Under the pieces are notes generated by a model. It was not told where the DNA came from and ran no database searches. It was given only the letters and a program-made list of their open reading frames with translations. This document shows, one piece after another, positions 23,498 to 32,644 of a stretch of 64,000 nt of DNA (position 1 is the stretch's first letter; each line of letters begins with the position of its first letter). The translations under genes and the position numbers were made by a program. The stretch is taken from assembly GCF_002285635.2 (NCBI RefSeq), contig NZ_CP023049.2, forward strand, positions 3,162,001 to 3,226,000, written 5' to 3'. Source of the DNA: Chryseobacterium piperi (GTDB lineage: Bacteria > Bacteroidota > Bacteroidia > Flavobacteriales > Weeksellaceae).

Positions 23498-24148
23498 ATG
23501 TTTATCAAGGACTATATCTCAAAGGATTTCCCATGTTTTAGCCTGACTGACTCAATAGAATCAGCAAGAAGTACATTAGAAGACTTTGGATATACCCATA
23601 TTTTCATCAAAAAATCCCACCATTTTTACGGAGCTATTGCTAAAGATTTTCTTTACGAAGCCGAAGGAACACTTAAGGATCTTGAGCATCAGGTAGAACG
23701 ATTTGCTATTCTTGAGGATAACAACATCATGGATAGTATCAGGTTGTTTTATACCTTCAACTCAAATGTGATCCCGGTGATCAATAAGACCGAAAAATAT
23801 TTGGGATACATCACCTGTGAAGATGCTTTTCAGGATTTGTCCCGTTATGCTTTATTTTCAGAATCCGGAGCTATTCTTACAGTAGAAGCTCCTGCAAGAA
23901 AATATTCGATGACGGAAATCGCCAATATTGTGGAAAGCAACAATTCAAAATTTTATGGTGGCTTTATCAGTTTTATGTCCGAAGAAGTCGTACGTGTTAC
24001 CATCAAAATCAGCAATGAAAACCTAGCTTCCATTGATGCTACTTTTGACCGATATGACTATAGAATTGTTGAAAAATTCTACTCGGATGAAAAAACAGAC
24101 CTGTTTAAAGACCGGTTTGGCTTTTTCCAAAAATTTATAGAAATATAA
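23498..24148 (+). CDS. CBS-domain protein
   Basis: The 216-residue cytoplasmic protein contains a CBS-type N-terminal half: a first unit with SIESARSTLEDFGYTHIFIKK and a second with NNIMDSIRLFYTFNSNVIPVINKTEKYLGYITCEDAF. The C-terminal 85 residues (TVEAPARKYSMTEIANIVES onward) look like an ACT-like small regulatory domain, as in related Bacteroidetes proteins. Such modules sense adenosyl nucleotides. It is one base from nadK, so the two are co-transcribed, and may respond to nucleotide or NAD status; that link is inference. Confidence 0.8.
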   Translation: MFIKDYISKDFPCFSLTDSIESARSTLEDFGYTHIFIKKSHHFYGAIAKDFLYEAEGTLKDLEHQVERFAILEDNNIMDSIRLFYTFNSNVIPVINKTEKYLGYITCEDAFQDLSRYALFSESGAILTVEAPARKYSMTEIANIVESNNSKFYGGFISFMSEEVVRVTIKISNENLASIDATFDRYDYRIVEKFYSDEKTDLFKDRFGFFQKFIEI

Positions 24149-24149
24149 C

Positions 24150-25016
24150 ATGAAGGCAGCTATATATTCTCAAAAAAAAGATCTTGATACTTTTTTATAT
24201 TTAAGCAAGTTTGTTTCAGAGCTTGAGGGCAGAGGCGTAAAATCTGTTTTGTTTGATGAAATGGCTGAAGCTCTTCAGTTTTCAAAAATTTTTGAAACAT
24301 TCAATAACAAACAGGATCTTATTGATAAAGAAGTCGATCTTTTCTTCACATTTGGTGGAGACGGAACCATTGTTAACTCTCTGACTTTCATAGAAGATCT
24401 TGAAATCCCGGTTGTCGGAGTTAATACAGGACGATTAGGATTTTTGGCCAGCTTTACTAAGGAGGAAGCCTTTAAAGAACTTGATGCAATCCTGAAAGGA
24501 GATGTAAAAACCAGCCGCCGCTCTGTAATTGAAGTGGTTTCTCCAAGATCGGAAGAATTTTTCCCATATGCACTCAATGACGTCACCGTTTCAAGGAAAG
24601 AAACAACGTCAATGATTACAGTGGACTCCTATATTAACAATGAATTTTTAAATGTATTCTGGGGAGATGGGGTGATCGTATCCACTCCTACCGGTTCCAC
24701 TGCCTATTCGTTAAGTTGCGGCGGTCCCATTATTTCTCCCAATAACGAAAATTTTGTCATTACTCCGATTGCCCCTCATAATTTGAATGTAAGACCTTTG
24801 GTTGTTAATGATCGTGTTGAAATAAAATTCAAAGTAGAAAGCCGTGTACCTCAGTACTCCCTTTCTTTAGATTCAAGATTAATACACATAGAAACAGATA
24901 AAGAAATTATCATTAAAAAAGCTGCATTCCAGCTCCTTTTAGTTCAACCTAATAATTTAAGCTTCTATGAAACCATCCGTCAGAAACTACTTTGGGGACG
25001 GGATAAAAGAAATTAG
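24150..25016 (+). CDS. nadK: NAD kinase
   Basis: NadK phosphorylates NAD to NADP with ATP or polyphosphate. The 288-residue protein has GGDGT at residues 69-73 in FTFGGDGTIVNS, the NTGRLGFLASF loop, and the C-terminal nucleotide-binding motif PTGSTAYSLSCGGPIISP, all family diagnostic. It starts 1 base after the CBS gene's stop. Essential cytoplasmic enzyme; length typical. Confidence 0.97.
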   Translation: MKAAIYSQKKDLDTFLYLSKFVSELEGRGVKSVLFDEMAEALQFSKIFETFNNKQDLIDKEVDLFFTFGGDGTIVNSLTFIEDLEIPVVGVNTGRLGFLASFTKEEAFKELDAILKGDVKTSRRSVIEVVSPRSEEFFPYALNDVTVSRKETTSMITVDSYINNEFLNVFWGDGVIVSTPTGSTAYSLSCGGPIISPNNENFVITPIAPHNLNVRPLVVNDRVEIKFKVESRVPQYSLSLDSRLIHIETDKEIIIKKAAFQLLLVQPNNLSFYETIRQKLLWGRDKRN

Positions 25017-25085
25017 CATTTAAGCAAAATTTATTACCTTTACAACAATTTTACAACACCTAATAATTTATTTAAAAAGTAAAAC

Positions 25086-26156
25086 ATGAGCAGAATTTTT
25101 CCGGCAGGAGTTGCCACAGGTCAGTTAGTTACCGATATTTTTCAGTATGCTAAAGAAAATAAATTTGCGTTACCCGCTGTAAACGTTATTGGTTCAAGCA
25201 CTGTAAACGCTGTTATGGAGACTGCAGCAAAATTGAACTCCCCTGTTATTATTCAGTTTTCTAATGGTGGGGCTGCATTCAATGCAGGAAAAGGATTAAG
25301 CAATGATGGGCAGAAATCTGCTATTTTAGGAGCAATTGCTGGTGCAAAACACATCCATACGCTTGCAGAAGCTTACGGAGCAACGGTAATTTTACACACT
25401 GACCACTGTGCAAAAAAATTATTACCTTGGATCGATGGTTTAATGGATGCTAATGAAGAGTATTTCAGATTAACTGGAAAATCTCTTTATTCATCTCACA
25501 TGTTGGACCTTTCTGAAGAGCCTTTAGAAGAAAACATTGAAATTTCTGCTAAATACTTCGAAAGAATGGCTAAAATGCAAATGACTTTAGAAGTTGAAAT
25601 AGGTGTTACAGGAGGAGAAGAAGATGGTGTTGATAACTCTGATGTAGACAATTCTAAATTATATACTCAACCGGAAGATGTAGCATATACTTATGAGAAG
25701 TTAAAAGCAATTTCTGATAACTTTACTATTGCTGCCGCTTTTGGAAACGTACACGGTGTTTATAAGCCTGGTAACGTAGTTCTTACGCCAAAAATATTAG
25801 ATAACTCTCAAAAATATGTTCAGGAAAAATTCGGAACAGCACCGAAGCCTGTCAACTTTGTATTCCACGGAGGTTCTGGTTCTACTTTAGAAGAAATCAG
25901 AGAGGCTATCGATTATGGTGTTATCAAAATGAACATCGATACGGATCTTCAGTTTGCTTACACAGAAGGCGTTAGAGATTATATGGTTAATAATATTGAT
26001 TATTTAAGAGCTCAAATCGGAAACCCTGACGGAGAAGAAAAACCAAACAAAAAATTCTATGATCCAAGAGTATGGGTAAGAAAAGGAGAAGAAACTTTCT
26101 CAACAAGACTGGTAAAAGCTTTTGAAGACTTAAATAACGTAAATACCTTAAAATAA
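25086..26156 (+). CDS. fbaA: class II fructose-bisphosphate aldolase
   Basis: This Zn-dependent aldolase (356 residues) cleaves fructose-1,6-bisphosphate in glycolysis and runs back in gluconeogenesis. Visible: LPAVNVIGSSTVNAVMETA, the metal-binding VILHTDHCAKKLLPW, EVEIGVTGGEEDG, AAAFGNVHGVYKPGNV, and NFVFHGGSGS for the phosphate. Length is that of the E. coli FbaA type. A possible -7 element tattaccttta precedes it at about 25032. Preceded by nadK; its downstream leader carries repeated acattaataca sequences. Confidence 0.96.
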   Translation: MSRIFPAGVATGQLVTDIFQYAKENKFALPAVNVIGSSTVNAVMETAAKLNSPVIIQFSNGGAAFNAGKGLSNDGQKSAILGAIAGAKHIHTLAEAYGATVILHTDHCAKKLLPWIDGLMDANEEYFRLTGKSLYSSHMLDLSEEPLEENIEISAKYFERMAKMQMTLEVEIGVTGGEEDGVDNSDVDNSKLYTQPEDVAYTYEKLKAISDNFTIAAAFGNVHGVYKPGNVVLTPKILDNSQKYVQEKFGTAPKPVNFVFHGGSGSTLEEIREAIDYGVIKMNIDTDLQFAYTEGVRDYMVNNIDYLRAQIGNPDGEEKPNKKFYDPRVWVRKGEETFSTRLVKAFEDLNNVNTLK

Positions 26157-26245
26157 AAACTGTACACTTGTATTAATGTAAAAGTACTCACCATGAATAC
26201 CCTTACATTAATACATTTTACATTTATACATTAATACAAACAAAA
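26157..26245. repeat. repeated acattaataca leader between fbaA and accD
   Basis: The 89-base gap contains ttgtattaatgtaaa (about 26171-26185) and two complements of it, ttacattaataca (about 26206 and 26230), giving a nested inverted-repeat. A related stretch (tgtaaaatg...atgtattaatg) is in front of thiL at 11390-11425. Probably a dispersed flavobacterial intergenic repeat, perhaps in the transcript leader. Confidence 0.55.
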
Positions 26246-27100
26246 ATGGCATTCGACTGGTTTAAAAGAAAAGCAAAAAACATTACTACTTCTACTGATG
26301 AAAAAAAGGATGTTCCTAAAGGGCTTTGGCACCAAACTCCATCCGGGAAAGTAGTAGAACACGAGGAGCTAAGAAAAAACAACTATGTTTCTCCTGAAGA
26401 TGGATTTCATGTAAGAATAGGAAGTGCAGAATTTTTTGAGATCCTTTTTGACGATGGTAAATTCACTGAGCTGGATCCGAATGTTGAAAGTATTGATATT
26501 CTAAACTTCAAAGATACCAAGCCTTACGCAGATCGTCTGAAAGAAGTAAAAGCAAAAACAAAATTAACGGATTCGATCAGAAACGCCGTAGGAACTGTAA
26601 AAGGAACTGAAATGGTTGTTTCTTGTATGGATTTCGCATTCATTGGAGGATCTTTAGGTTCTGTAATGGGTGAAAAAATCAGAAGAGCTGTAGATTACTG
26701 TATCGCACATAAACTTCCTTATATGATTATTTGTCAGTCTGGGGGAGCAAGAATGCAGGAAGCAACATATTCTCTGATGCAGTTGGCAAAAGTACAGGCT
26801 AAGCTGGCTCAGCTTTCAGAAGCAGGTCTTTTATATATTGCTTATTTATGTGACCCTACATTTGGAGGTATCACCGCTTCTTTTGCAATGACAGCAGATA
26901 TTATCATGGCAGAACCGGGAGCTTTAATCGGCTTTGCAGGACCAAGAGTTATCCGTGAAACTATCGGTAGAGATTTACCGGAAGGGTTCCAGACTTCAGA
27001 ATTCCTTCAGGAAAAAGGATTTGTAGATTTCATTGTTAAAAGAACCGAAATTAAAGATGTCGTTTCTAAAACAGTAAATTTATTAGCAGTACATGCTTAA
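26246..27100 (+). CDS. accD: acetyl-CoA carboxylase carboxyltransferase subunit beta
   Basis: AccD forms with AccA the carboxyltransferase that passes carboxyl from biotin to acetyl-CoA in fatty-acid synthesis. The 284 residues include [35 protein letters not shown] and [31 protein letters not shown], the crotonase-fold active-site loops. The N-terminal zinc ribbon of the E. coli enzyme (four Cys) is absent: [20 protein letters not shown] occupies the place without a single Cys. This is familiar in Flavobacteriia, as far as I recall. A terminator follows (27123-27146). accA is not in the window. Confidence 0.95.
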   Translation: MAFDWFKRKAKNITTSTDEKKDVPKGLWHQTPSGKVVEHEELRKNNYVSPEDGFHVRIGSAEFFEILFDDGKFTELDPNVESIDILNFKDTKPYADRLKEVKAKTKLTDSIRNAVGTVKGTEMVVSCMDFAFIGGSLGSVMGEKIRRAVDYCIAHKLPYMIICQSGGARMQEATYSLMQLAKVQAKLAQLSEAGLLYIAYLCDPTFGGITASFAMTADIIMAEPGALIGFAGPRVIRETIGRDLPEGFQTSEFLQEKGFVDFIVKRTEIKDVVSKTVNLLAVHA

Positions 27101-27122
27101 TATTTATAACAAAAACAATATT

Positions 27123-27146
27123 ATCTCTCTCTAATTAGGGAGAGAT
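27123..27146 (+). terminator. intrinsic terminator of accD
   Basis: atctctctct/agggagagat stem (10 bp with one G-T) around aatt, followed by TTTTT. It lies 22 bases after the accD stop and only 8 bases before the ATG of the next gene, which thus needs read-through or a promoter in the hairpin region. Confidence 0.8.
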
Positions 27147-27154
27147 TTTTATTT

Positions 27155-27667
27155 ATGAGAACTTTCAAAATATTTTTCAATACGATCCGGTCGATGAGTT
27201 TTAAAAAGATTATGCGTCTTTTATCACTCGTTTTACCGCATCCTCTGTTTTCTTTATTAAGTTTTCATGCTACCGTAAAAGCATTTACTATAGCACAAAA
27301 ACGTTTTCCGGATACAGCATCTAATAACGGAATCGGAAATGCATTCAGACACGCGCTTTGGTGTTGTTTTATTATCATGTATTGTAGTAAAATATCTTCC
27401 CCGGAAAAGGCTCTGGATTTTTGTAAACGAATAACAGATTTACATGAAGAATTATTTCCTAATAAGCCTTTAGAAACAAAAATGGATCTCCATAACAATA
27501 AAATCGGAATGGACTATTTCATGGAACTTTTACCCGGTGTACACCGTCAGTTTTTTGAAAAAAGCTTCTTTATCGACGGTTTAATAGAAAAAATGAAAGA
27601 GGCAAAAGTTTTAAAAAATATGGATGACGATTTCGAAGGGTATCTGGTATATCTTGATGAAAAATAA
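27155..27667 (+). CDS. DUF6973-like protein
   Basis: A 170-residue protein with the pattern SNNGIGNAFRHALWCC, an acidic HEELFPN and MDLHNNKIGMDYF. These Asn/His/Asp-rich motifs match the DUF6973 family, which may be metal-binding, but no activity is established. The N-terminus (residues 1-45) is basic and hydrophobic and may associate with membrane. It starts just after the accD terminator. The ribosome site is weak, as usual here. Confidence 0.75.
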   Translation: MRTFKIFFNTIRSMSFKKIMRLLSLVLPHPLFSLLSFHATVKAFTIAQKRFPDTASNNGIGNAFRHALWCCFIIMYCSKISSPEKALDFCKRITDLHEELFPNKPLETKMDLHNNKIGMDYFMELLPGVHRQFFEKSFFIDGLIEKMKEAKVLKNMDDDFEGYLVYLDEK

Positions 27668-27860
27668 TTTGTATTTCAGCCATGACTATCTTGACAAATA
27701 CACTTAGGCACTTTGAAAAACCTTAGATTTCATCTCATGTGAGCTTCTTACAGTTTCATTTTAAACTAACTGAAGCGCCCTAAAGTGTTATTTAAAATAA
27801 ACTTTTCTGCCTTTGTGGTTTAAAGTATTTTTGATAAGTTTAAACAATTAATTAAATAAA
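27668..27860. other. intergenic region, no gene seen
   Basis: 193 bases. Contains ctttgtggtttaaagta-like sequence (27812-27829), similar to common repeats between flavobacterial genes. No clear promoter or terminator. Confidence 0.35.
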
Positions 27861-29264
27861 ATGGTTCTCAGCAGAATTTGGTCCGCCTTTATTATTGTTG
27901 CCATTGCAATCGCAAGTATAAAATACATTTCTTCCAGCCATTACAGCACTATTTTTAATGATATGGTTGTAGGGAAAGGAGGTGATACGGTACAAATTGC
28001 AACACAAAAAATAAACTCCCTCTCTCCTATCGTGAGAGACAGCTTGATCAAAAAAAACGATTTTGCTGACAGCAGAATCCACTATAAAACAGATTCCCTA
28101 AAACAGGAGGTAAAAGTTTATCGGGTTCAGGAAGCTGACGGAGTTATTGGAACAGCTGAAACTGCCGTTAAAATCTGTATCGGGCTTATCGGTATTATGA
28201 CTCTGTTTATGGGTTTTATGAGTATTGCGGAAAAAGCAGGAGGAATTAATTTATTAAGCAGGCTGATCCAGCCTTTCTTTTCAAAATTATTCCCCGATAT
28301 CCCTAAAAACCATCCCGCCTTTGGACATATGCTGATGAATTTCAGTGCGAACCTTCTAGGTCTTGACAATGCGGCAACTCCGTTTGGACTGAAAGCAATG
28401 GAAAGCTTACAGACATTAAATCCTAATAAAGACATGGCCAGTAATTCCCAGATCATGTTTCTCTGCCTCCATGCAGGAGGGATGACTCTGATCCCAGTTT
28501 CTATTATCGCTATCAGGGCTTCAATGGGCTCAAAGACTCCCACGGATATCTTTCTGCCCTGTATGATTGCCACTTTTACGGCAACGTTAGCAGCCATGAT
28601 TATTGTTTCTCTATATCAGAAAATTAATTTACTGCGTCCTGTTGTGATCGCTTATGTCGGAGGAATTTCTGCAATCATAGGATTATTGGTATTATACCTT
28701 GTCCGCTTGAGTAAAGACGAACTGGATACGTTTAGTAAAGTATTAAGCAATGGGCTTATTTTATTTATTTTCCTGGCGATTGTACTTGGGGCAGTTTATA
28801 AAAAAATCAATGTTTTTGATGCTTTTATTGAGGGAGCAAAAGAAGGTTTTACTACCTGTGTTAAAATCATTCCTTATTTAGTGGGAATGTTGATTGCCAT
28901 CTCTCTTTTGAGAACCTCCGGAGTTTTTGATGTCATTATTGATGGGATGAAATGGGTAGCAAATGCGGCAAATCTGGATTCAAGGTTTGTGGATGGTTTA
29001 CCTACCGCTTTAATCAAGCCCCTTTCAGGATCAGGAGCCCGTGGAATGATGGTAGACACCATGGCCACTTTTGGAGCAGATAGCTTTCAGGGGAAATTAG
29101 CTGCCGTTCTTCAGGGAAGCTCAGATACCACATTTTATGTGATTGCAGTTTATTTTGGAGCCGTAGCCGTTAAGAATACAAGATATGCCGTTATTGCCAT
29201 GCTTCTGGCGGATTTAGTAGGCGTTATTACTTCCATTGCATTGGCTTATTTGTTTTTTGCATAA
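27861..29264 (+). CDS. SpmAB-like nucleoside-recognition (Gate) membrane protein
   Basis: The 467-residue protein joins two Gate (nucleoside recognition) domains that in Bacillus are separate SpmA and SpmB. First domain about residues 90-220, with MTLFMGFMSIAEKAGG and HPAFGHMLMNFSANLLGLDNAATPFGLKAME; second about 285-467, with GAKEGFTTCVKIIPYLVGML and LPTALIKPLSGSGARGMMVDTM. N-terminal hydrophobic helix, then an extracytoplasmic stretch of about 60 residues. Around ten membrane segments. The fused form is usual in non-sporing Bacteroidetes; transport substrate unknown. Confidence 0.85.
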   Translation: MVLSRIWSAFIIVAIAIASIKYISSSHYSTIFNDMVVGKGGDTVQIATQKINSLSPIVRDSLIKKNDFADSRIHYKTDSLKQEVKVYRVQEADGVIGTAETAVKICIGLIGIMTLFMGFMSIAEKAGGINLLSRLIQPFFSKLFPDIPKNHPAFGHMLMNFSANLLGLDNAATPFGLKAMESLQTLNPNKDMASNSQIMFLCLHAGGMTLIPVSIIAIRASMGSKTPTDIFLPCMIATFTATLAAMIIVSLYQKINLLRPVVIAYVGGISAIIGLLVLYLVRLSKDELDTFSKVLSNGLILFIFLAIVLGAVYKKINVFDAFIEGAKEGFTTCVKIIPYLVGMLIAISLLRTSGVFDVIIDGMKWVANAANLDSRFVDGLPTALIKPLSGSGARGMMVDTMATFGADSFQGKLAAVLQGSSDTTFYVIAVYFGAVAVKNTRYAVIAMLLADLVGVITSIALAYLFFA

Positions 29265-29318
29265 AACGTAATGATAATGCATAGCAACTTATAACTAGTT
29301 AGAACCATAAATAACAAA

Positions 29319-29711
29319 ATGATAACAGATAAAGAATTCACATTAAGATTAATCCGTCAGTTAACTCAAGCATTAGAAAAACTTATTTTGGATAAACCGG
29401 AAGAAAGTCTCATGCAAAAAGAACTGGATTTTGATTCTCTGATGAAAGATATTTTTAAAATAGATTTTGTAGAAATATCATCAAAAACCAAAGAAGAGAT
29501 TATTGCAATCGTTAATGAAAGGCAAGACAGAGATCGTAAAGATTATTATGAAATGCTTGGAAACCTGTTCTACTTTAAAGGAAAAGAAACGAACAACACT
29601 GACTTTCTGGACAAAGCAAAAACTTTTTATGAATTGTATCTCCAGACCAGTGGGATCTTTGCACTGCCCATTATTAACAGAATCAACGAAATAAAAAAAG
29701 CACTTGAATAA
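29319..29711 (+). CDS. hypothetical helical protein (DUF6483-like)
   Basis: The 130 residues are highly charged and helical, with no signal or membrane segment. LRLIRQLTQALEKLIL at the N-terminus and DFLDKAKTFYELYLQTSG near the C-terminus, the latter like a TPR-helix pair, resemble DUF6483-type proteins. It lies 54 bases after the SpmAB-like gene and probably shares its transcript. Its stop codon sits inside the stem of a terminator. Function not known. Confidence 0.65.
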   Translation: MITDKEFTLRLIRQLTQALEKLILDKPEESLMQKELDFDSLMKDIFKIDFVEISSKTKEEIIAIVNERQDRDRKDYYEMLGNLFYFKGKETNNTDFLDKAKTFYELYLQTSGIFALPIINRINEIKKALE

Positions 29712-29720
29712 AGTGCTTTT
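29696..29720. terminator. bidirectional terminator between the hypothetical gene and tonB
   Basis: aaaagcactt/aagtgctttt, 10-bp stem with 5-base loop, T-tails on both strands. It overlaps the last codons of the plus-strand gene and lies 6 bases past the stop of tonB. Confidence 0.85.
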
Positions 29721-29725
29721 ATATT

Positions 29726-30610
29726 TTAGAATGTAATTTTATAACTTCCTGTAGAAGATGTGCTGGCTTTTTCTGCCTTAACATATTTTTTAACCCAGGC
29801 TACAGAGGTAGAGGATACGCAGGGATCTGATACTCCTCCTGATCTCCTGGCTGAGACTACATTTCCTGCTTTATCAACCGTATAGGCAACCGTGATAGAG
29901 CCGCTAGCAGTACAATTATGTGCAGGTTGTGCTCCACCCCTTCCCATTGTTCCTGGAATATATCCTACCAATTTTCTGTCTATTCCTACCTTACTGTCTC
30001 CATTTCCATCTCCACCTAAAGGATCTCCTGCATTTCCTATTCCGGTCCCGGTTCCTTGACTTCCCGCTTTAGTCCCTCTTCCCTTTATGAGGTTACCTAT
30101 TGCTGCATTTCCCTTTCCATCTCCATTTCCTGTTTTAGAATTTGCAGTAGTTGCGGAAGCCTTTTTAGTATTTTTAGATGCGGATGAACTTGAGGTTTCT
30201 TTTTTACTGGATTTCGACTCTTCTTTTTTGGGAACAGTCATCTTCTTATTATTTCCTGTTACCACTTTTTCTTTAGGCTCTGCCTTTTTTGTCTCAGGTT
30301 TCGGCTCAGGCTTAATGACTGTTTTTGTTTCGGGAACAGCTGCTTCCACAGGCTCCGGAGTAATCTCTTCTGCTTTAGCAGCGATACTTCCTTCCTGCTC
30401 TGCGGGTTCTTCAATCCCATTTCCGTTTCGGTTGTCACCAAAATTCACGAGCATTGTGGTTACCACTTCAGGTTTATTATCTTCCTGCAATGGTTTTAAT
30501 TTATAAAGAAAAACAAAAAGTAAGATAGCAGACCAGATCAGAATAGAAAGTATTCCACTTTTTATCCGGTCTCTGTTTTGTTCATTTTTGTCTACAGTAT
30601 AACTTCTCAT
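29726..30610 (-). CDS. TonB-like energy transducer
   Basis: From the ATG at 30610 the protein has 294 residues; the frame opens a few codons earlier (30628), but MRSYTVDKNEQNRD is the natural start. A single membrane anchor (SILIWSAILLFVFLYKLKP, about residues 22-40) follows a basic cytosolic tail. A long Pro/Glu/Lys- and Gly/Asn-rich periplasmic linker (residues 45-215) leads to a C-terminal domain (GSITVAYTVDKAGNVVSARRSGG) as in flavobacterial TonB relatives. Last gene of exbB-exbD-tonB; it powers TonB-dependent receptors such as the one at 55462. Confidence 0.85.
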   Translation of the reverse strand: MRSYTVDKNEQNRDRIKSGILSILIWSAILLFVFLYKLKPLQEDNKPEVVTTMLVNFGDNRNGNGIEEPAEQEGSIAAKAEEITPEPVEAAVPETKTVIKPEPKPETKKAEPKEKVVTGNNKKMTVPKKEESKSSKKETSSSSASKNTKKASATTANSKTGNGDGKGNAAIGNLIKGRGTKAGSQGTGTGIGNAGDPLGGDGNGDSKVGIDRKLVGYIPGTMGRGGAQPAHNCTASGSITVAYTVDKAGNVVSARRSGGVSDPCVSSTSVAWVKKYVKAEKASTSSTGSYKITF

Positions 30611-30636
30611 TTTTTTAACGCTTACCAATTCCTGGT

Positions 30637-31035
30637 TTATTTATCCTTTACTGTTGCAATCGCAATATTGAATTTATATTTCTCTGCTATTTCCATTGCA
30701 AAAACAACATCCTTATGCATTGTACTTTCGTCTGCCCTGATTGTAAAAGACTTACTGGTTTGATTCTTAAGATTATTTACAATCGTTTGCTCAAGTTGTT
30801 CTCTCGCAACCGGTTTATCATCTACATAATAAGACCCGTCCGGCTTAATACTAACCGTAAGAGGGTTAGGAATATTATCCTCAACAGCACCCGTCTTTGG
30901 TAGGTTGACATCAATCGCGCTTTGGTTTGCCGCAGAGGATGTCACCATAAAGAAGATCAGCATAAGCAAGATAACATCTACCATTGCTGCTAAACTGAAT
31001 TCTGGGTTGGCTTTATTTCTTCTTTGAATTTTCAT
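30637..31035 (-). CDS. exbD: ExbD-type biopolymer transport protein
   Basis: The 132-residue protein has one membrane segment (residues 13-34) containing the essential Asp in AAMVDVILLMLIFFMV, the ExbD/TolR hallmark, then a periplasmic domain (AEKYKF, TIRADESTMHKDVVFAMEIAEKYKF) of the usual ExbD C-terminal fold. It is 26 bases upstream of tonB in the same operon. With ExbB it forms the proton-driven motor for TonB. Confidence 0.93.
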   Translation of the reverse strand: MKIQRRNKANPEFSLAAMVDVILLMLIFFMVTSSAANQSAIDVNLPKTGAVEDNIPNPLTVSIKPDGSYYVDDKPVAREQLEQTIVNNLKNQTSKSFTIRADESTMHKDVVFAMEIAEKYKFNIAIATVKDK

Positions 31036-31129
31036 CTGTTTATTCTAATATTTTTATCGGTCAGATGGAATCGCTTTATTAATAATTTCTAAAATGAATT
31101 TTTTCTGACAACGATTTTATAAGAAAGAC

Positions 31130-31834
31130 TTATAAAGGTTTGTTGATAAGATCTAAAAATTCACCAGACATATTCTGAGCCCTAAGCACAAACTTATCTA
31201 TTCTCGTTAAAAGAATATTATAGAAAAAGTTGGCAGGAATAGCTACCGCCAAACCGACCGCTGTTTGTCCTAAGGCAGTATAAATACCTTCAGAAAGTGT
31301 TTTTGGAGAGAAAGAGCCTGTTGCATGTGTTAAATTAAAGAATGCAATAATCATCCCGATTACTGTCCCTAATAGACCCAACATAGGTGCAATACTTGGA
31401 ACTACGGCTAATAGATTTAGGTTTTTCTCCATATTCGCCACCTCTACCTGAGCCTGAGACTCCATAGCGCTTACAATATCAGAAACCGGGCGCCCTAATC
31501 TTGAAATTCCCTTTTCTAAAATTCTACCTTCAGGCGAATTTTGTCTTTTGCAATAATCTGTCGCTGCTTCAATTTTCCCTTCCTTGATAAAATCTTCAAT
31601 GTTATCCATGAAGTTTGAATCCGTTTTTGATGTTATCCTTTTAATAAAGAAAAAGCGTTCAAAAAACAGGTAAACAGAAAACACACCAAGCAGTAACACG
31701 GTGCCCATCACTATCTTAGCGAAGGCTCCTCCGTGGAACATTATTTTCCAGAATGAAAATTCTAAATCGTCTGTAGCAACTGCGGGTGTAGCAATTTGTG
31801 CAAATAAAATCTGAGTAAGTTCCGTTAACAGCAT
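31130..31834 (-). CDS. exbB: ExbB/TolQ/MotA-type proton channel
   Basis: A 234-residue protein with three membrane segments (about 35-60, 120-145, 160-185). The third shows FFNLTHATGSFSPKTLSEGIYTALGQTAVGLAVAIPANFFYN, the conserved ExbB helix pair, preceded by VVPSIAPMLGLLGTVIGMI. First gene of the exbB-exbD-tonB operon, transcribed on the minus strand from a -7 element at 31867-31874. Normal length. Confidence 0.93.
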   Translation of the reverse strand: MLLTELTQILFAQIATPAVATDDLEFSFWKIMFHGGAFAKIVMGTVLLLGVFSVYLFFERFFFIKRITSKTDSNFMDNIEDFIKEGKIEAATDYCKRQNSPEGRILEKGISRLGRPVSDIVSAMESQAQVEVANMEKNLNLLAVVPSIAPMLGLLGTVIGMIIAFFNLTHATGSFSPKTLSEGIYTALGQTAVGLAVAIPANFFYNILLTRIDKFVLRAQNMSGEFLDLINKPL

Positions 31835-31866
31835 TAATGTGAATATTTTATAATGGTTTTAAACGA

Positions 31867-31874
31867 CAAAAGTA
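31867..31874 (-). promoter_or_regulatory. -7 element of the exbB-exbD-tonB operon
   Basis: The minus strand reads TACTTTTG, an exact TAnnTTTG match, 33 bases before the exbB ATG. The -33 box is not evident. Confidence 0.5.
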
Positions 31875-32013
31875 GTGGAATATTATTAATTGATCTCTTA
31901 AAAATTGCTTAAAAACAACTTAAATTTTTTAACAGATCATAAACAGCAAATTTCTTTCCAAAAAGAATTTGAAAAGAAATTTGAATATAAAAAGTATTGA
32001 AGAGCGGAGAAGA

Positions 32014-32475
32014 CTAATCTTCGTCTACTTCAATATCATCCTGTTTAAATTCGCATTTGAGCCTAAAAGGAATCGGAGTATCTGATCCCGTGTAGAAATC
32101 ATCAATGGTTCCCTTCCAGATAACCTGCAGCTCACCTTCTTCATTTTTCTCAAATAAAAGCTCATTATCATAGATAAAAGCATCTTCATCATCGAATAAA
32201 TCCACTTCAGTGTAGGTTTCCTCGTCAGAATCATTGATGTTAATTGTTTTTCCTTCAATTTCCCCTGATTCAATAGGAAAATCGAAAACCTCAAGTGAAA
32301 GTTGTGGAAAGTTATACTGTAAAGAATCATCGTCTACGTGATCCAAACCATCATCCGTTATGATTTCAACTTCAAGAAAATGTTGTTGATTACTATAAAC
32401 AGCCTTGCAATAAGTGCTTCTTATATTGTATTTTAATGTTTCGTCCGGATGGTAAATTTTTAAAATCCCTTTCAT
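32014..32475 (-). CDS. hypothetical acidic cytoplasmic protein
   Basis: 153 residues, strongly acidic, no signal or membrane segment. N-terminus MKGILKIYHPDETLKYNIRS, then alternating beta-strand-like segments and Asp/Glu-rich turns (DDDSLQYNFP, DEETYTEVDLFDDED, FKQDDIEVDED). A fully beta, single-domain protein is likely. I do not recognise the family. It is alone on the minus strand, divergent from the DUF885 gene. Confidence 0.65.
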   Translation of the reverse strand: MKGILKIYHPDETLKYNIRSTYCKAVYSNQQHFLEVEIITDDGLDHVDDDSLQYNFPQLSLEVFDFPIESGEIEGKTININDSDEETYTEVDLFDDEDAFIYDNELLFEKNEEGELQVIWKGTIDDFYTGSDTPIPFRLKCEFKQDDIEVDED

Positions 32476-32616
32476 TATTTCTTAAAAAAGACCTGTAATA
32501 ATATGATTGTTAAATGTTTTCAGCAAAGATAAAAAATAGATTGAATTTGAAAAATATTTTGAAAACTATTTTTCTAAAATCCGCTCTTTAAGCCGTTTTG
32601 ATTTCCTAATATTACT

Positions 32617-32624
32617 TACTTTTG
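32617..32624 (+). promoter_or_regulatory. promoter -7 element of the DUF885 lipoprotein gene
   Basis: TACTTTTG exactly matches TAnnTTTG, with TTTG at 32597-32600 (16-base spacer, slightly short). The ATG at 32645 follows 20 bases later. Confidence 0.5.
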
Positions 32625-32644
32625 CTGGTATAAAGATTCCGAAA

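Noticed and set aside
28127..28597. 156-codon minus-strand frame in the SpmAB-like gene
   Set aside because: Shadow of a well-supported membrane protein.
30087..30506. 139-codon plus-strand frame across tonB
   Set aside because: Mirror of the low-complexity Gly/Lys/Glu linker, giving an artificial Phe/Ser/Val-rich translation.
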